Shown piece after piece: positions 17,012 to 25,133 of a DNA stretch of 64,000 bases; the first letter of the stretch is position 1; each line of letters opens with the position of its first letter. The stretch is from Bacteroidia bacterium (GTDB lineage Bacteria; Bacteroidota; Bacteroidia; Chitinophagales; UBA2359), in NCBI GenBank assembly GCA_030427245.1, contig JAUHXA010000019.1:1-64000 (forward strand), read 5' to 3'. The translations under genes were made by a program, and so were the position numbers. Below the pieces are notes generated by a model that had not been told where the DNA came from, did not search any database, and saw only the letters and a list, made by a program, of their open reading frames with translations.

Positions 17012-19030
17012 ATGAAACAGACCATTTTTGGAAAATTTGAATACGACCCTAACCTTCAAGCAGACCAATTAGGTGAAGGAGCATTCGCCAAAGTATTTAG
17101 AGCTTATGACAAAGTATTGAAGGACTATGTAGCTCTAAAATTTTTCACTGTCAATACTAGCAGCAAATACGACATCATTGGAGAAATCACCAATATGCGA
17201 GATATCGTTCATCCCAATTTGATTCGCTATTACGATGCCAATGTCCTTGAGCAAAAAACCGCTTATGGAACTACCGAAGAAATCCAAGTAGGCATTATGG
17301 AATACGCCAATCATGGGAATTTGGGCAAATGGATGGAAAAAGTTCGCAAAAATTTGGTGGGAGACCAAAAACAAAAGTTTCAATACATTGCCGAAGTGAT
17401 TCGTCCATTGATAGAAGGCACTTTAAAAGGTTTGGCAGAATTACACCGACACAAAATCTTGCATCGAGACATCAAACCCGCTAACATTCTCCTTCACAAA
17501 GACGAAAAAACCAAACAACTCATTCCCAAAATTGCCGATTTTGGATTGAGCAAACAAACCGACAGTTCCGCTACCTCTACCCTCGGTTTGAAAGGTACAA
17601 TCGAGTACATGGCTCCCGAACAAATATTCAGAAAGGAATATGGAGACGGCAAAGCCTATGCCTTTAATACCGATTTATGGGCTTTTGGTGTGGTCTTACA
17701 TGAACTCTTTGCCAATAGTGTTCCCTTTGGCAGAAGAAGCGAAGGCAGTTCGGTAGAAGAAATTATGGAAAATCTTCGCCTCTTTGAACCCAACAAACTC
17801 ATAATGCGGAACATACCCGCTCCCTATCAACAAATGATTCAAGCCTGTTTGGTCAAACACCGCAAAGACAGAATACAAACCACAAAAGAATTATTGGACA
17901 TGCTTCATGGAGGCGAGATGCCCGTTTATGTAAAAATAGATGCTTCTCCAACTTCTAAAACTCCCTCTACTCCTGTAGTCGACCTTGAAGTAACAGAAGA
18001 AATAAAAAGACCCAAATTAGAGCCCACTCCCACACCTAAAAAACCTCCCATATCCAAACCCCAACAAAAGTCCAAACCAAAAATCAAGCCCCAAGTAATC
18101 ATTGCCAATTTATTCAAATCATCTCCCCTCTCCAAGATTCCTCGCAAATATTTACTGCCTTTGTTACTTGTTCTCCTTGTAGGAGGCGGACTATGGGCCA
18201 GTGGTTTTTTTTCTACTAATCCAAAACCTACTGATGACCTTCCTATTCCAATTATTGACACATCTGCTATTATAAAAAAGAAGGAAGAAATTCAAAGACA
18301 AGCCAAACTATACCAACAACTTCCTACGGTACTCAAAGAATTAGTGGATAATATGATTCCAGTCAAAGGTGGTTCTTTTGAAATGGGCTGTACACGTCAA
18401 TCCGCTGATTGTGAGCCAGACGAGATTCCAAGCCATACTGTTCAAATCAGTTCGTTTGAAATGAGTAAATATGAAATTACATGGGAACAATGGAAAGCCG
18501 TAACAAGTGAGAATAAAAAATGCCATCCAACTTCCTGTGAAAAGTGCCCTATTAGCTGTATCAGTTGGACTCAAACGCAAGGATTTTTAAAAACCCTCAA
18601 TCAAATCACAGGTAAGAAATTTCGCTTACCTACAGAAACAGAGTGGGAATATGCTGCCAAGGGAGGCAACAAAAATTCAACCTATGTATTTGCTGGAAGT
18701 GATGATATTGATAAAGTCGCATGGCACTTAGGTAATAGTCAAAAACAAATCCATGAAGTAGGAAGCAAAGCTCCCAATAGTCTAGGTTTATACGATATGA
18801 CAGGCAATGTTTGGGAATGGTGCCACGACTGGTACGATGAAGATTATTACAGTACCAGTAAGAATAAAGACCCGAAAGGCCCTTCTGATGGTATAGAAAA
18901 GGTTATCCGTGGAGGTTCGTCCTTTTCCCACTCAAAATTCAGCAATTTAACCAATCGACATAAAAACCGGTCTCATCACAAAAGCGAAGAAAATGCTGAT
19001 TTAGGTTTCCGCATAGTCAGGTCTTTATAA
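17012..19030 (+). CDS. Transmembrane Ser/Thr kinase with C-terminal FGE/SUMF1-like domain, kinase 2
   Basis: The 672-residue paralogue has the same plan as kinase 1. The kinase domain carries the glycine loop LGEGAFAKVF (20-29), Lys43, HRDIKPAN (151-158) and DFG (176-178). A Lys/Pro-rich linker, one membrane helix (about 382-398) and an FGE-like domain (about 447-672) follow, the last with KGGSFEMGC, LPTETEWEYAAKGG, GNVWEWCHDWY and IRGGSSF. Extra cysteines (CHPTSCEKCPISC) fit an oxidising compartment. Unlike kinases 1 and 3, its C-terminal segment is A/T-rich with ordinary codons and shows no variable-region signature. The MORN-caspase gene starts 18 bases downstream, so kinase and protease are almost certainly co-transcribed. 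Confidence 0.88.
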   Translation: MKQTIFGKFEYDPNLQADQLGEGAFAKVFRAYDKVLKDYVALKFFTVNTSSKYDIIGEITNMRDIVHPNLIRYYDANVLEQKTAYGTTEEIQVGIMEYANHGNLGKWMEKVRKNLVGDQKQKFQYIAEVIRPLIEGTLKGLAELHRHKILHRDIKPANILLHKDEKTKQLIPKIADFGLSKQTDSSATSTLGLKGTIEYMAPEQIFRKEYGDGKAYAFNTDLWAFGVVLHELFANSVPFGRRSEGSSVEEIMENLRLFEPNKLIMRNIPAPYQQMIQACLVKHRKDRIQTTKELLDMLHGGEMPVYVKIDASPTSKTPSTPVVDLEVTEEIKRPKLEPTPTPKKPPISKPQQKSKPKIKPQVIIANLFKSSPLSKIPRKYLLPLLLVLLVGGGLWASGFFSTNPKPTDDLPIPIIDTSAIIKKKEEIQRQAKLYQQLPTVLKELVDNMIPVKGGSFEMGCTRQSADCEPDEIPSHTVQISSFEMSKYEITWEQWKAVTSENKKCHPTSCEKCPISCISWTQTQGFLKTLNQITGKKFRLPTETEWEYAAKGGNKNSTYVFAGSDDIDKVAWHLGNSQKQIHEVGSKAPNSLGLYDMTGNVWEWCHDWYDEDYYSTSKNKDPKGPSDGIEKVIRGGSSFSHSKFSNLTNRHKNRSHHKSEENADLGFRIVRSL

Positions 19031-19048
19031 CACTTTAAACCTCTTATC

Positions 19049-20272
19049 ATGAACAATTATTTCCAGCGAATCTTTTTGATAACCTCATTAATCCTCACGT
19101 CATTAAGTTCTCTCTCCCTCCAAGCCCAATGTATCTTTGGCGATTGTCAAAACGGCTTTGGTACGTATCGTTATGAAAGCGGCAATCAGTTTACAGGCAA
19201 TTGGGAAAATGCACAGCGTAAAAAAGGCGTGTTTCGTTATGCCAATGGCGACCGCTATGAAGGCACTTTCCAAAACAACAAACGGCACGGAAAAGGAGTC
19301 TTTCAATATGCCAAAAGTGGAAACCGTTTTGAAGGAACTTACCACCAAGGCAAAAAACAACAGGGTACTTTCTATTACGCTGATGGCAGTCAGTACAATG
19401 GTCATTTTTTGGAGGACAAAAAAGAAGGATGGGGCAGACTCCAAACCAAAAAAGGAGTCGTCTATGAAGGCTATTGGTTTGCTGATGCCTTTTTAGGTGC
19501 TAACAGCAACGATTTACACGAAGATACCTATGCCGTATTGGTAGGCGTTGCAGATTATCAAAATCCCAAATTTTCGCTCCAAATATCAGACAAAGATGCC
19601 ATTGCCTTTTACCACTTTTTGAAGAGCGAAGCTGGTGGCTATGTTCCCGAAAGTCACATTCAACTGCTGACCAATGAACAAGCAACAGAAGCCAATATTT
19701 TGGCAGCATTGGAACAACAATTCAGCAAAGCAAGCCCAAAAGATAAAATCCTGTTTTTCTTTTCGGGTCATGGAGACAGTGGTTATTTTCTCCCTTACGA
19801 CTTCAATCCTTATGCTTCCAACTCCCACACTTTGAAGCACCAAGACATCAAAAAAGCCTTTAAAAAAAGTGCTGCAAAAACCAAATTCTGTTTGGCAGAT
19901 GCCTGTTATTCAGGTAGTATGCGTACCAAACACGCTGCAACAAACAATACCACTTCAACAAAAGCTTTAGAGAAAGAGCTAAACACAAAGCTCTACAAGC
20001 AATTTTTTGAAATCAACGAAGGAGTTGTTGCCTTTATGTCTTCAAAGGCACAAGAACCCTCTTACGAAAACCACCAAATTGGCATAAGTGCATTTACCCA
20101 TGCACTCTTAGAAGGCATGAAAGGACAGGGAGATAATGACAAGAACAGAATTTTGACAATCGAAGAACTCTATGTCTATGTGCGGAAACGAATAAAACAA
20201 TTGACTCCAGAGGTACAATCCCCCGTTTTGTTCGGAAAATTTTCAATGAAAATGCCTGTAGCTTTGTTTTGA
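19049..20272 (+). CDS. MORN-repeat caspase-like protease (peptidase C14 family)
   Basis: The 407-residue protein has a signal peptide (residues 1-27, ending SLQAQ) and five or so MORN repeats (about 35-145, e.g. GTFQNNKRHGKGVF, YNGHFLEDKKEGWGRL). A caspase/metacaspase-like p20 domain (about 160-400) follows. The catalytic dyad is visible: His241 in FSGHGDSG and Cys286 in DACYSGS. Caspase-like proteases cut proteins after specific, usually basic, residues and are often death or regulatory effectors. The signal peptide implies action outside the cytoplasm, where the kinases' FGE-like domains would also be. It lies 18 bases after kinase 2, suggesting that kinase signalling controls it, or that the kinase senses its products. 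The target is unknown. Confidence 0.85.
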   Translation: MNNYFQRIFLITSLILTSLSSLSLQAQCIFGDCQNGFGTYRYESGNQFTGNWENAQRKKGVFRYANGDRYEGTFQNNKRHGKGVFQYAKSGNRFEGTYHQGKKQQGTFYYADGSQYNGHFLEDKKEGWGRLQTKKGVVYEGYWFADAFLGANSNDLHEDTYAVLVGVADYQNPKFSLQISDKDAIAFYHFLKSEAGGYVPESHIQLLTNEQATEANILAALEQQFSKASPKDKILFFFSGHGDSGYFLPYDFNPYASNSHTLKHQDIKKAFKKSAAKTKFCLADACYSGSMRTKHAATNNTTSTKALEKELNTKLYKQFFEINEGVVAFMSSKAQEPSYENHQIGISAFTHALLEGMKGQGDNDKNRILTIEELYVYVRKRIKQLTPEVQSPVLFGKFSMKMPVALF

Positions 20273-20421
20273 ATTAACAATCTAACCCATAATTTTGATA
20301 AGTCCATTAGAGCCTGCCCCGATTACTCGGGGACTTAAATATTTGTAAAACAACAAAAGAAGTAGTTACAGAACTTCATCAGAGTTCAACCCACATAGAA
20401 TCAGCATATAAATCCAATAAC

Positions 20422-21248
20422 ATGAAATCATTTACCTCCAAAAGAATCATCACAATTGGTAGAAATCCCATCAATAATATTACATTGAACATTCCTACCA
20501 TCAGTCAATTCCATGCAGAAATCCATATTTCGGAAGAAGGGGTAATTATGGTAAAAGATTTGGACTCGAATGGAGGGACCTATGTAAATAGTGCCTGAAC
20601 GGAAAGAGATAATTGTCTGTCTATCAAAACATAACTAATGGTTAAAACAAACGAACTTTTTCCTTCAATTTTTATATTCTTATAGCAACTTGATGTTAAT
20701 TTATTAGGAATTTATTGAAGGTATTGATATATGGGGAAACTTTAAAAAGTTCGTCTGTTTAAGTGTTTAGTTATGTTTTAACACTCAATTAGTTAAGAGT
20801 TTCCGTTCAAGCACTAAATAGGTATCGAATTCGATGCAAATTACTTTCAGAAAAAGATGTATTGAAGGTTAGGCATAAAACCATTGACCTCACAGCGATA
20901 TTTGACCAATACAAAGATTATTCCACAGGTTTTCAAAAATTGGAAGCAGTATATAACGAATATGTCCAAGAAAAAGCCAACCTAAGAGGTTTACGCCAAG
21001 GAAAAAATAAATTCACGCAAACCCTGTATCACATCCCCTACGTTGCCAATATTTTGCGAATATCTAAAGTTTGGCAAAGTTCACAGAAAGAATATGAACA
21101 AAAACTCCTATCTTTAGAGGACAATTTAAAACTCAACTACGTTTGCCCCAAGTGCAAGTCTTTTTTGGGCAATTTGCCTTACCAACATCTGGCAAATAGA
21201 AACAAATGTAGTTTGTGTGGAATTGCTTGGATAAAAGACAAAAAATAA
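20422..21248 (+). pseudogene. FHA / zinc-ribbon protein gene disrupted by a MITE
   Basis: The 5' part (from ATG 20422) codes for the start of an FHA domain: ITIGRNPINNITL, the SQFHAEI phosphothreonine-binding motif and DLDSNGGTYVN. It then runs into a stop at 20596 inside an inserted element. If 20591-20820 (element plus one target-site copy) is removed, the frame continues without a break into RYRIRCKLLSEKDVLKV, which completes the FHA fold. It then runs to the end through a helical region and a C-terminal zinc ribbon (CPKCKSFLG...CSLCGIAW). The intact gene would have 198 codons. The 3' half alone could start at TTG 20862 but would lack the FHA core. FHA proteins read phosphothreonine, so this was probably a partner of the adjacent kinases. 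Confidence 0.85.
20585..20820. mobile_element. 224-base MITE with 6-base target-site duplication
   Basis: The element occupies 20591-20814. Its left end GTGCCTGAACGGAAA is the inverted partner of the right end (TTTCCGTTCAAGCAC), and the arms continue imperfectly for about 45 bases to AAAACATAACTAA. A second internal pair, ACGAACTTTTT (20651-20661) and AAAAAGTTCGT (20744-20754), makes it nearly one long palindrome. TAAATA is duplicated directly outside both ends (20585-20590, 20815-20820). It has no ORF and so needs a transposase in trans. Excision of the element plus one TSD copy restores the host gene exactly. Confidence 0.9.
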
Positions 21249-21277
21249 TTGTAACATTCAATCAAATACAAATCAAA

Positions 21278-22414
21278 ATGAAAAAAAAAGAAACAACACA
21301 AAACGAAGAAGTAACCCTATCAGAAGAAAACATAATTCCAACAACCGAGAATTCCTCCAATAAAGAAGAAATCCCTCCCCAAAAGATGGGACAAGGAAAA
21401 ATCATTGGAGGAGCTTTGGTAGGTGGCACAGTCGTTGCAACAATATCCCAAGCCTTTATTTCTCATAAGGAGATAGCCCCTCCCAATCCCCAAGCAGAAA
21501 ACATTCGTCCTGTTCCCGTTGAAGAAATCGAAACAATCGACACTGCTGCAACTTTGGCAACTTCCGTAGAAGAAGACATGACCTTCAACGAAGCATTTGC
21601 AACCGCCCGACAGGAATTGGGCCCAGGCGGTGTATTTGAATGGGAGGGCAACATCTACAATACCTATTACAAAGAAGAATACGATGCCATGAGCGACACC
21701 CAAAGAACCGACTACATGGCAGAAGCAATGAACCATGCCCCCGAACAAATCACTCCCACTCCTCCACAAGACAACAATACAGGCATAGAGGAGGCAATTG
21801 CCGAAACAGAGACTCCAAACCCTCCAACAGAGGAAGCAATTGCACCCTCAGAAAACGAAGCAATAGAAGACAATGCAGTAGCAGGAATTGTTGTGGACGA
21901 ACCCCAAACAGAAACAGAGGAAACGGTCGTAGCAGAAATCATTGACGAAGAAGAAACCCCAATAATCACCACTGAAACGGAAGAAACGGTCGTAGCAGAA
22001 ATCATTGACGAAGAAGAAACCCCAATAATCACTACTGAAACGGAGGAAACAGTCGTAGCAGAAATCATTGGCGAAGAGGAGGAAGAATTAATAGCGGTTT
22101 CTACAGATTTAGATGGAGACGGACAGGAAGAAAGCGTGGCTTATGTGACTCCCGAAGGTGGTGTTAGTCGCATTGAATCCGACTTCAATCACAATACCGT
22201 AGTAGATTCCGTCATGCACGATACCACAGACGATGGCATTCCCGATACCATTCACATTGACATGGATGAAGATGGAAAAGTAGATATTGTAGAGGAATTG
22301 CCCAAACCTGTCGAAGCAGAAGAAGCTATTTTTGTGGACAACACTTCCTCACATCTTTCAGAAGACGATATAGCAGACTTTGACAACGATGCAGATATTT
22401 CTGAATTTGTTTAA
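21278..22414 (+). CDS. Acidic membrane-anchored protein with tandem repeats and EF-hand-like motifs
   Basis: The 378-residue protein from the chosen ATG has a short cytoplasmic head, one glycine-rich membrane segment (about 41-61, IIGGALVGGTVVATISQAFI) and a very acidic, Glu/Thr/Pro-rich region. Residues about 100-150 form a compact motif (FNEAFATARQELGPGG, FEWEGNIYNTYY) that looks conserved and domain-like. Then come three tandem 21-residue repeats built on ETVVAEIIDEEETPIIT. The C-terminal part has Asp-rich loops (DLDGDGQEE, DTTDDGIPD, DMDEDGKVD) resembling calcium-binding DxDxDG sites. Earlier in-frame ATGs overlap the broken FHA gene and were not chosen. It ends 14 bases before the next FHA gene, so it is in the island operon. 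Function is unknown; a signalling scaffold is possible. Confidence 0.7.
   Translation: MKKKETTQNEEVTLSEENIIPTTENSSNKEEIPPQKMGQGKIIGGALVGGTVVATISQAFISHKEIAPPNPQAENIRPVPVEEIETIDTAATLATSVEEDMTFNEAFATARQELGPGGVFEWEGNIYNTYYKEEYDAMSDTQRTDYMAEAMNHAPEQITPTPPQDNNTGIEEAIAETETPNPPTEEAIAPSENEAIEDNAVAGIVVDEPQTETEETVVAEIIDEEETPIITTETEETVVAEIIDEEETPIITTETEETVVAEIIGEEEEELIAVSTDLDGDGQEESVAYVTPEGGVSRIESDFNHNTVVDSVMHDTTDDGIPDTIHIDMDEDGKVDIVEELPKPVEAEEAIFVDNTSSHLSEDDIADFDNDADISEFV
21914..22081 (+). repeat. Three tandem 63-base coding repeats
   Basis: Units start at about 21914, 21977 and 22040 with exact 63-base spacing and are nearly identical, the last ending in a diverged GGCGAAGAGGAG. They encode the acidic 21-residue repeats of the membrane-anchored protein. 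Copy number could vary by slippage or recombination. Confidence 0.85.
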
Positions 22415-22428
22415 AAACCACCCATTTT

Positions 22429-22998
22429 ATGAGAGTTAAATGCGGCACATGCAAACAACTGATTGTCTTTGATGAAGGCAAATTGAACTTGGATTTCCCT
22501 CAAATCAAATGCCCCAAATGCAAGGCAATAAATAAGTTGATGTTAAGCGAAAAGCAAAAACAAGCCATCAAACAAAAGCCCCCTCCAAAGCCAAAAGAAA
22601 TCACTGTTTTTGGGACAATTTTGGTAGTCGAAACAGATGGTCCACCCTCTCAATCATTTGAATTGCGAAAAGGAATCAACACCATTGGGCGGCTTTCTTC
22701 CAGTTTCCAAGCCGATGTTGCCATCGAAACCACAGATATGCACATGAGCCGCAAACATGCTATCATTGAAGTTTTTAAAATCAAAAACCAAAACAGTTGG
22801 GGCTTTGTACTCTGCAATTTTGAAAACAAAACCCCTATTCAATTGAATGATGACTGCAAGATGAGTTTTTGGGATGAGATATATTTGAAAGACGGAGATA
22901 CAATAAGCATTGGAGAAAGCTGCTTGCTTTTTAAAGTAGCAGAAAATCTGCGAAATGTGGTGCAAGTAGATAGCACTTTGATACAGGGAAACCAATAA
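22429..22998 (+). CDS. Zinc-ribbon plus FHA domain protein
   Basis: The 189-residue cytosolic protein opens with a MJ0042-type zinc ribbon (VKCGTCKQLIVF...IKCPKCKAIN, residues 3-36). A linker follows, then an FHA domain (about 65-170) with the diagnostic INTIGR, MHMSRKHAII and a C-terminal KDGDTISIGES strand. FHA domains bind phosphothreonine peptides, so it is a probable reader of the neighbouring kinases' autophosphorylation or of a shared substrate. It starts 14 bases after the acidic protein and ends 9 bases before kinase 3, so these genes form one tight operon. It has the same parts as the disrupted FHA gene but in opposite order (ribbon first), so it is a partial functional backup rather than a simple copy. 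Confidence 0.8.
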   Translation: MRVKCGTCKQLIVFDEGKLNLDFPQIKCPKCKAINKLMLSEKQKQAIKQKPPPKPKEITVFGTILVVETDGPPSQSFELRKGINTIGRLSSSFQADVAIETTDMHMSRKHAIIEVFKIKNQNSWGFVLCNFENKTPIQLNDDCKMSFWDEIYLKDGDTISIGESCLLFKVAENLRNVVQVDSTLIQGNQ

Positions 22999-23007
22999 AT
23001 CAAACCC

Positions 23008-24813
23008 ATGCAAAAAAAATTATTCAACCGCTACGAATACGACCCCCAAAAAGACCTCTTAGGCAAAGGAGGTTTCGCCAAAGTATTCAAAGCGTTCGAT
23101 ACAGAACGCAACCGCTACGTTGCCTTGAAGTTCTACAAAGGTGCCTCCAACGAAAAGTACGACATCATTGGCGAAATCAACCGAATGGAAGACATTCGCC
23201 ACCCCAATCTGGTAAAATACTACGATGCCCGAAGCATCAACCATATTGGAGCAGATGGCACCGAAACCAAAGAACAAATTGGCATCATGGAATATGCCAA
23301 CAACGGCAATTTGACGGCTTGGACTGCCCAACTCCACCGCAAAATAGCCCATATCCGCCCCACTGCTCAAAAATACCCATACATTGCAGCAGCCATTCGA
23401 CCTTTGGCAAAAGGCATTCTCAGTGGATTGGCATTCCTTCACCAAAACAATATCCTTCACCGCGACATCAAACCCGCCAACATTCTGCTACACCAAGAAG
23501 GGGAACAGTTGATTCCCAAAATTGCCGATTTTGGTCTGAGCAAAGAAATCACGAGTTCTCTTTCGTCTATTCATGGTCTCAAAGGCACGATTGAATATAT
23601 GGCTCCCGAACAACTCTATCCCCAAAAATACGCATACAACAAAAAAATACAGCCCAATGCCGATTTATGGGCTTTTGGCATCATCCTCTATGAGTTGTTT
23701 GCCCAACACATTCCCGTAGGCAGACGCAGTGAAGGTAGTACGATTCAGGAAATCATGGAAAATCTCGACCTTTTTGATGCCAATTGTTTGATCGCCTTGC
23801 AAGACATCCCAATGCCTTATCGGGCAATGATACAAGCCTGTCTCGTCAAATTCCCCCAACAACGCATACAAACAGCCGATGAATTATTGAAGCTATTGGA
23901 GGAAGGAAAAATACCTCATTATATCCGCCTACAAACAAACTCCAATGAAGATACAATAACAGATATTCCAATTCCAATTCCAATTCCAAAGGCTAAGAAA
24001 AAAGAGATTCAGAAATCACCTCCAATTCACAAAGCCAAGCAAACAGTTCGCAAGCCCTCTCAAGAACATCAAAACTCCTCTAAATCAAAAAAATACCTCC
24101 CAATCCTTGCAGTATTTTTGTTGTTTGCCTTCATAGGCATTGGCTTGTGGAACAGCAGTCTTTTTAAGACCGAACCAACCATTGTACTCTCCCCTACACT
24201 CCAAGAACTCGAACAAAACATGGTCAAAGTCCCTGGAGGCAGCTTCAATAGGGGCTGCGACGAACAAAGAGATGGTGACTGTCAAGATGATGAAAAACCC
24301 GTCCACAGCGTCACCCTCAGCACCTTTGAAATCGGACGCTACGAAATCACACAAGCACAATGGCAAGCCGTCATGGGTGACAATCCCAGTCACTTCAAAG
24401 ACTGTGGTAGCAACTGTCCCGTTGAAAACGTCTCTTGGAACGACATCCAAACCTTCCTCCAAAAATTGAATAAAATGACAGGCAAAACCTATCGCCTCCC
24501 AACCGAAGCCGAATGGGAATTTGCCGCAAGAGGTGGCAACAGCAGTCAAGGCTACCGATATTCGGGCAGCAATAATTTGGACAAGGTGGCTTGGTATTGG
24601 GAAAATGCAAACGGCAAAACACATCCTGTTGGAGGCAAAATCAAAAATGAATTGGGGTTATATGATATGTCTGGTAATGTGAGGGAATGGTGTGCTGATG
24701 GATATGATGAAAATTATTATGCCAACAGCCCTTCAAAAAATCCGCGCGGTACTTCTCGGGTTCTTCGCGGGGGTTCTTGGGTCATCCATCTCCCTCAACT
24801 GCGGCTCCGCTAA
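23008..24813 (+). CDS. Transmembrane Ser/Thr kinase with frameshifted FGE/SUMF1-like domain, kinase 3
   Basis: The kinase domain is complete: glycine loop LGKGGFAKVF (19-28), Lys41, HRDIKPAN (151-158) and DFG (174-176). It is followed by a basic linker, one membrane helix (about 358-380) and an FGE-like domain (from about 405) whose first 390 bases match kinase 1. After RGGSW the frame reads VIHLPQLRLR and stops. One base fewer in this stretch would give an ending with CGSANR and GFRISRTL, matching kinase 1, with a stop at 24878-24880. The protein as read therefore lacks about 30 C-terminal residues, including the last strand of the fold. NVREWCADGY replaces NVWEWCADWY. The cause may be a real indel in the variable region or a sequencing error. 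Confidence 0.85.
   Translation: MQKKLFNRYEYDPQKDLLGKGGFAKVFKAFDTERNRYVALKFYKGASNEKYDIIGEINRMEDIRHPNLVKYYDARSINHIGADGTETKEQIGIMEYANNGNLTAWTAQLHRKIAHIRPTAQKYPYIAAAIRPLAKGILSGLAFLHQNNILHRDIKPANILLHQEGEQLIPKIADFGLSKEITSSLSSIHGLKGTIEYMAPEQLYPQKYAYNKKIQPNADLWAFGIILYELFAQHIPVGRRSEGSTIQEIMENLDLFDANCLIALQDIPMPYRAMIQACLVKFPQQRIQTADELLKLLEEGKIPHYIRLQTNSNEDTITDIPIPIPIPKAKKKEIQKSPPIHKAKQTVRKPSQEHQNSSKSKKYLPILAVFLLFAFIGIGLWNSSLFKTEPTIVLSPTLQELEQNMVKVPGGSFNRGCDEQRDGDCQDDEKPVHSVTLSTFEIGRYEITQAQWQAVMGDNPSHFKDCGSNCPVENVSWNDIQTFLQKLNKMTGKTYRLPTEAEWEFAARGGNSSQGYRYSGSNNLDKVAWYWENANGKTHPVGGKIKNELGLYDMSGNVREWCADGYDENYYANSPSKNPRGTSRVLRGGSWVIHLPQLRLR
24208..24597 (+). repeat. 390-base block shared with kinase 1
   Basis: This is the counterpart of 16199-16588, with a single base difference by visual comparison. 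It encodes the GGSFNRGC...LPTEAEWEFAARGG part of the FGE-like domain. The homology ends abruptly at the TAT codon after KVAW. Confidence 0.9.
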
Positions 24814-24853
24814 TCGCTACAGGCTCCTTCCTTCCCTTACGTGCCTCAACTTC
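24781..24853 (+). other. Putative DGR variable region in kinase 3 (VR2), with +1 indel
   Basis: It lies between the shared flanks (upstream CTTCGCGGGGGTTCTTGG, downstream GGGTTTCGTATTTCCAGGAC). Relative to VR1 it has 14 changed codons, one missing codon before GGG, and one extra base in the first four codons. Apart from that extra base, third codon positions agree with VR1 throughout. Confidence 0.7.
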
Positions 24854-24928
24854 GGGTTTCGTATTTCCAGGACTTTGTAACCCTTTACCTTTTTACCCTT
24901 TCGCCCTTTTCTTTTCTTTTTTTTCTTT

Positions 24929-24955
24929 ACCCTGCGAAGCAGGGTCGATTTTTTT
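24929..24955 (+). terminator. Rho-independent terminator after kinase 3
   Basis: The perfect 7-base stem ACCCTGC/GCAGGGT has a GAA loop, then CGA and ten T residues. It lies about 50 bases past the restored stop codon. It ends the signalling island operon. DGR target genes also often carry a hairpin just 3' of the variable region, so a second role is possible. Confidence 0.75.
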
Positions 24956-25012
24956 TTTCGAAATGGGGTATGACCGTTCAAACGTCGGCGAACCGTAAAG
25001 GTGTCGCCGAGT

Positions 25013-25133
25013 TTTCACTCACAAGCAAAACCTTGTCAACAGTCGCAGACTTTGACAACGGTTAGGCGATAACCATTCAACTGTTGACGAGGTTTGCAAC
25101 CGTCGTCAAAGTTTCTCTCCTACAAACAAAAAA
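25013..25133. repeat. REPIN-like repeat, copy 1
   Basis: The 121-base unit is built of successive hairpins: TTGTCAA...TTGACAA, GGTTA...TAACC and a bulged TTGACGAGGTT...AACCGTCGTCAA. It is identical to 25462-25582 except for one base (G versus A in GTTTGCAACC/GTTTACAACC). Its end supplies the last codons and stop of the small minus-strand ORF. Confidence 0.85.

Noticed and set aside
17012-19030. A third DGR variable region at the end of kinase 2
   Set aside because: Its C-terminal codons are A/T-rich and ordinary, it does not share the GC-rich flanks of VR1/VR2, and there is no second copy to show position-biased change.
20862-21248. Separate gene starting at TTG 20862
   Set aside because: The frame is the continuation of the MITE-broken FHA gene; on its own it lacks the FHA core, so it is treated as part of the pseudogene.
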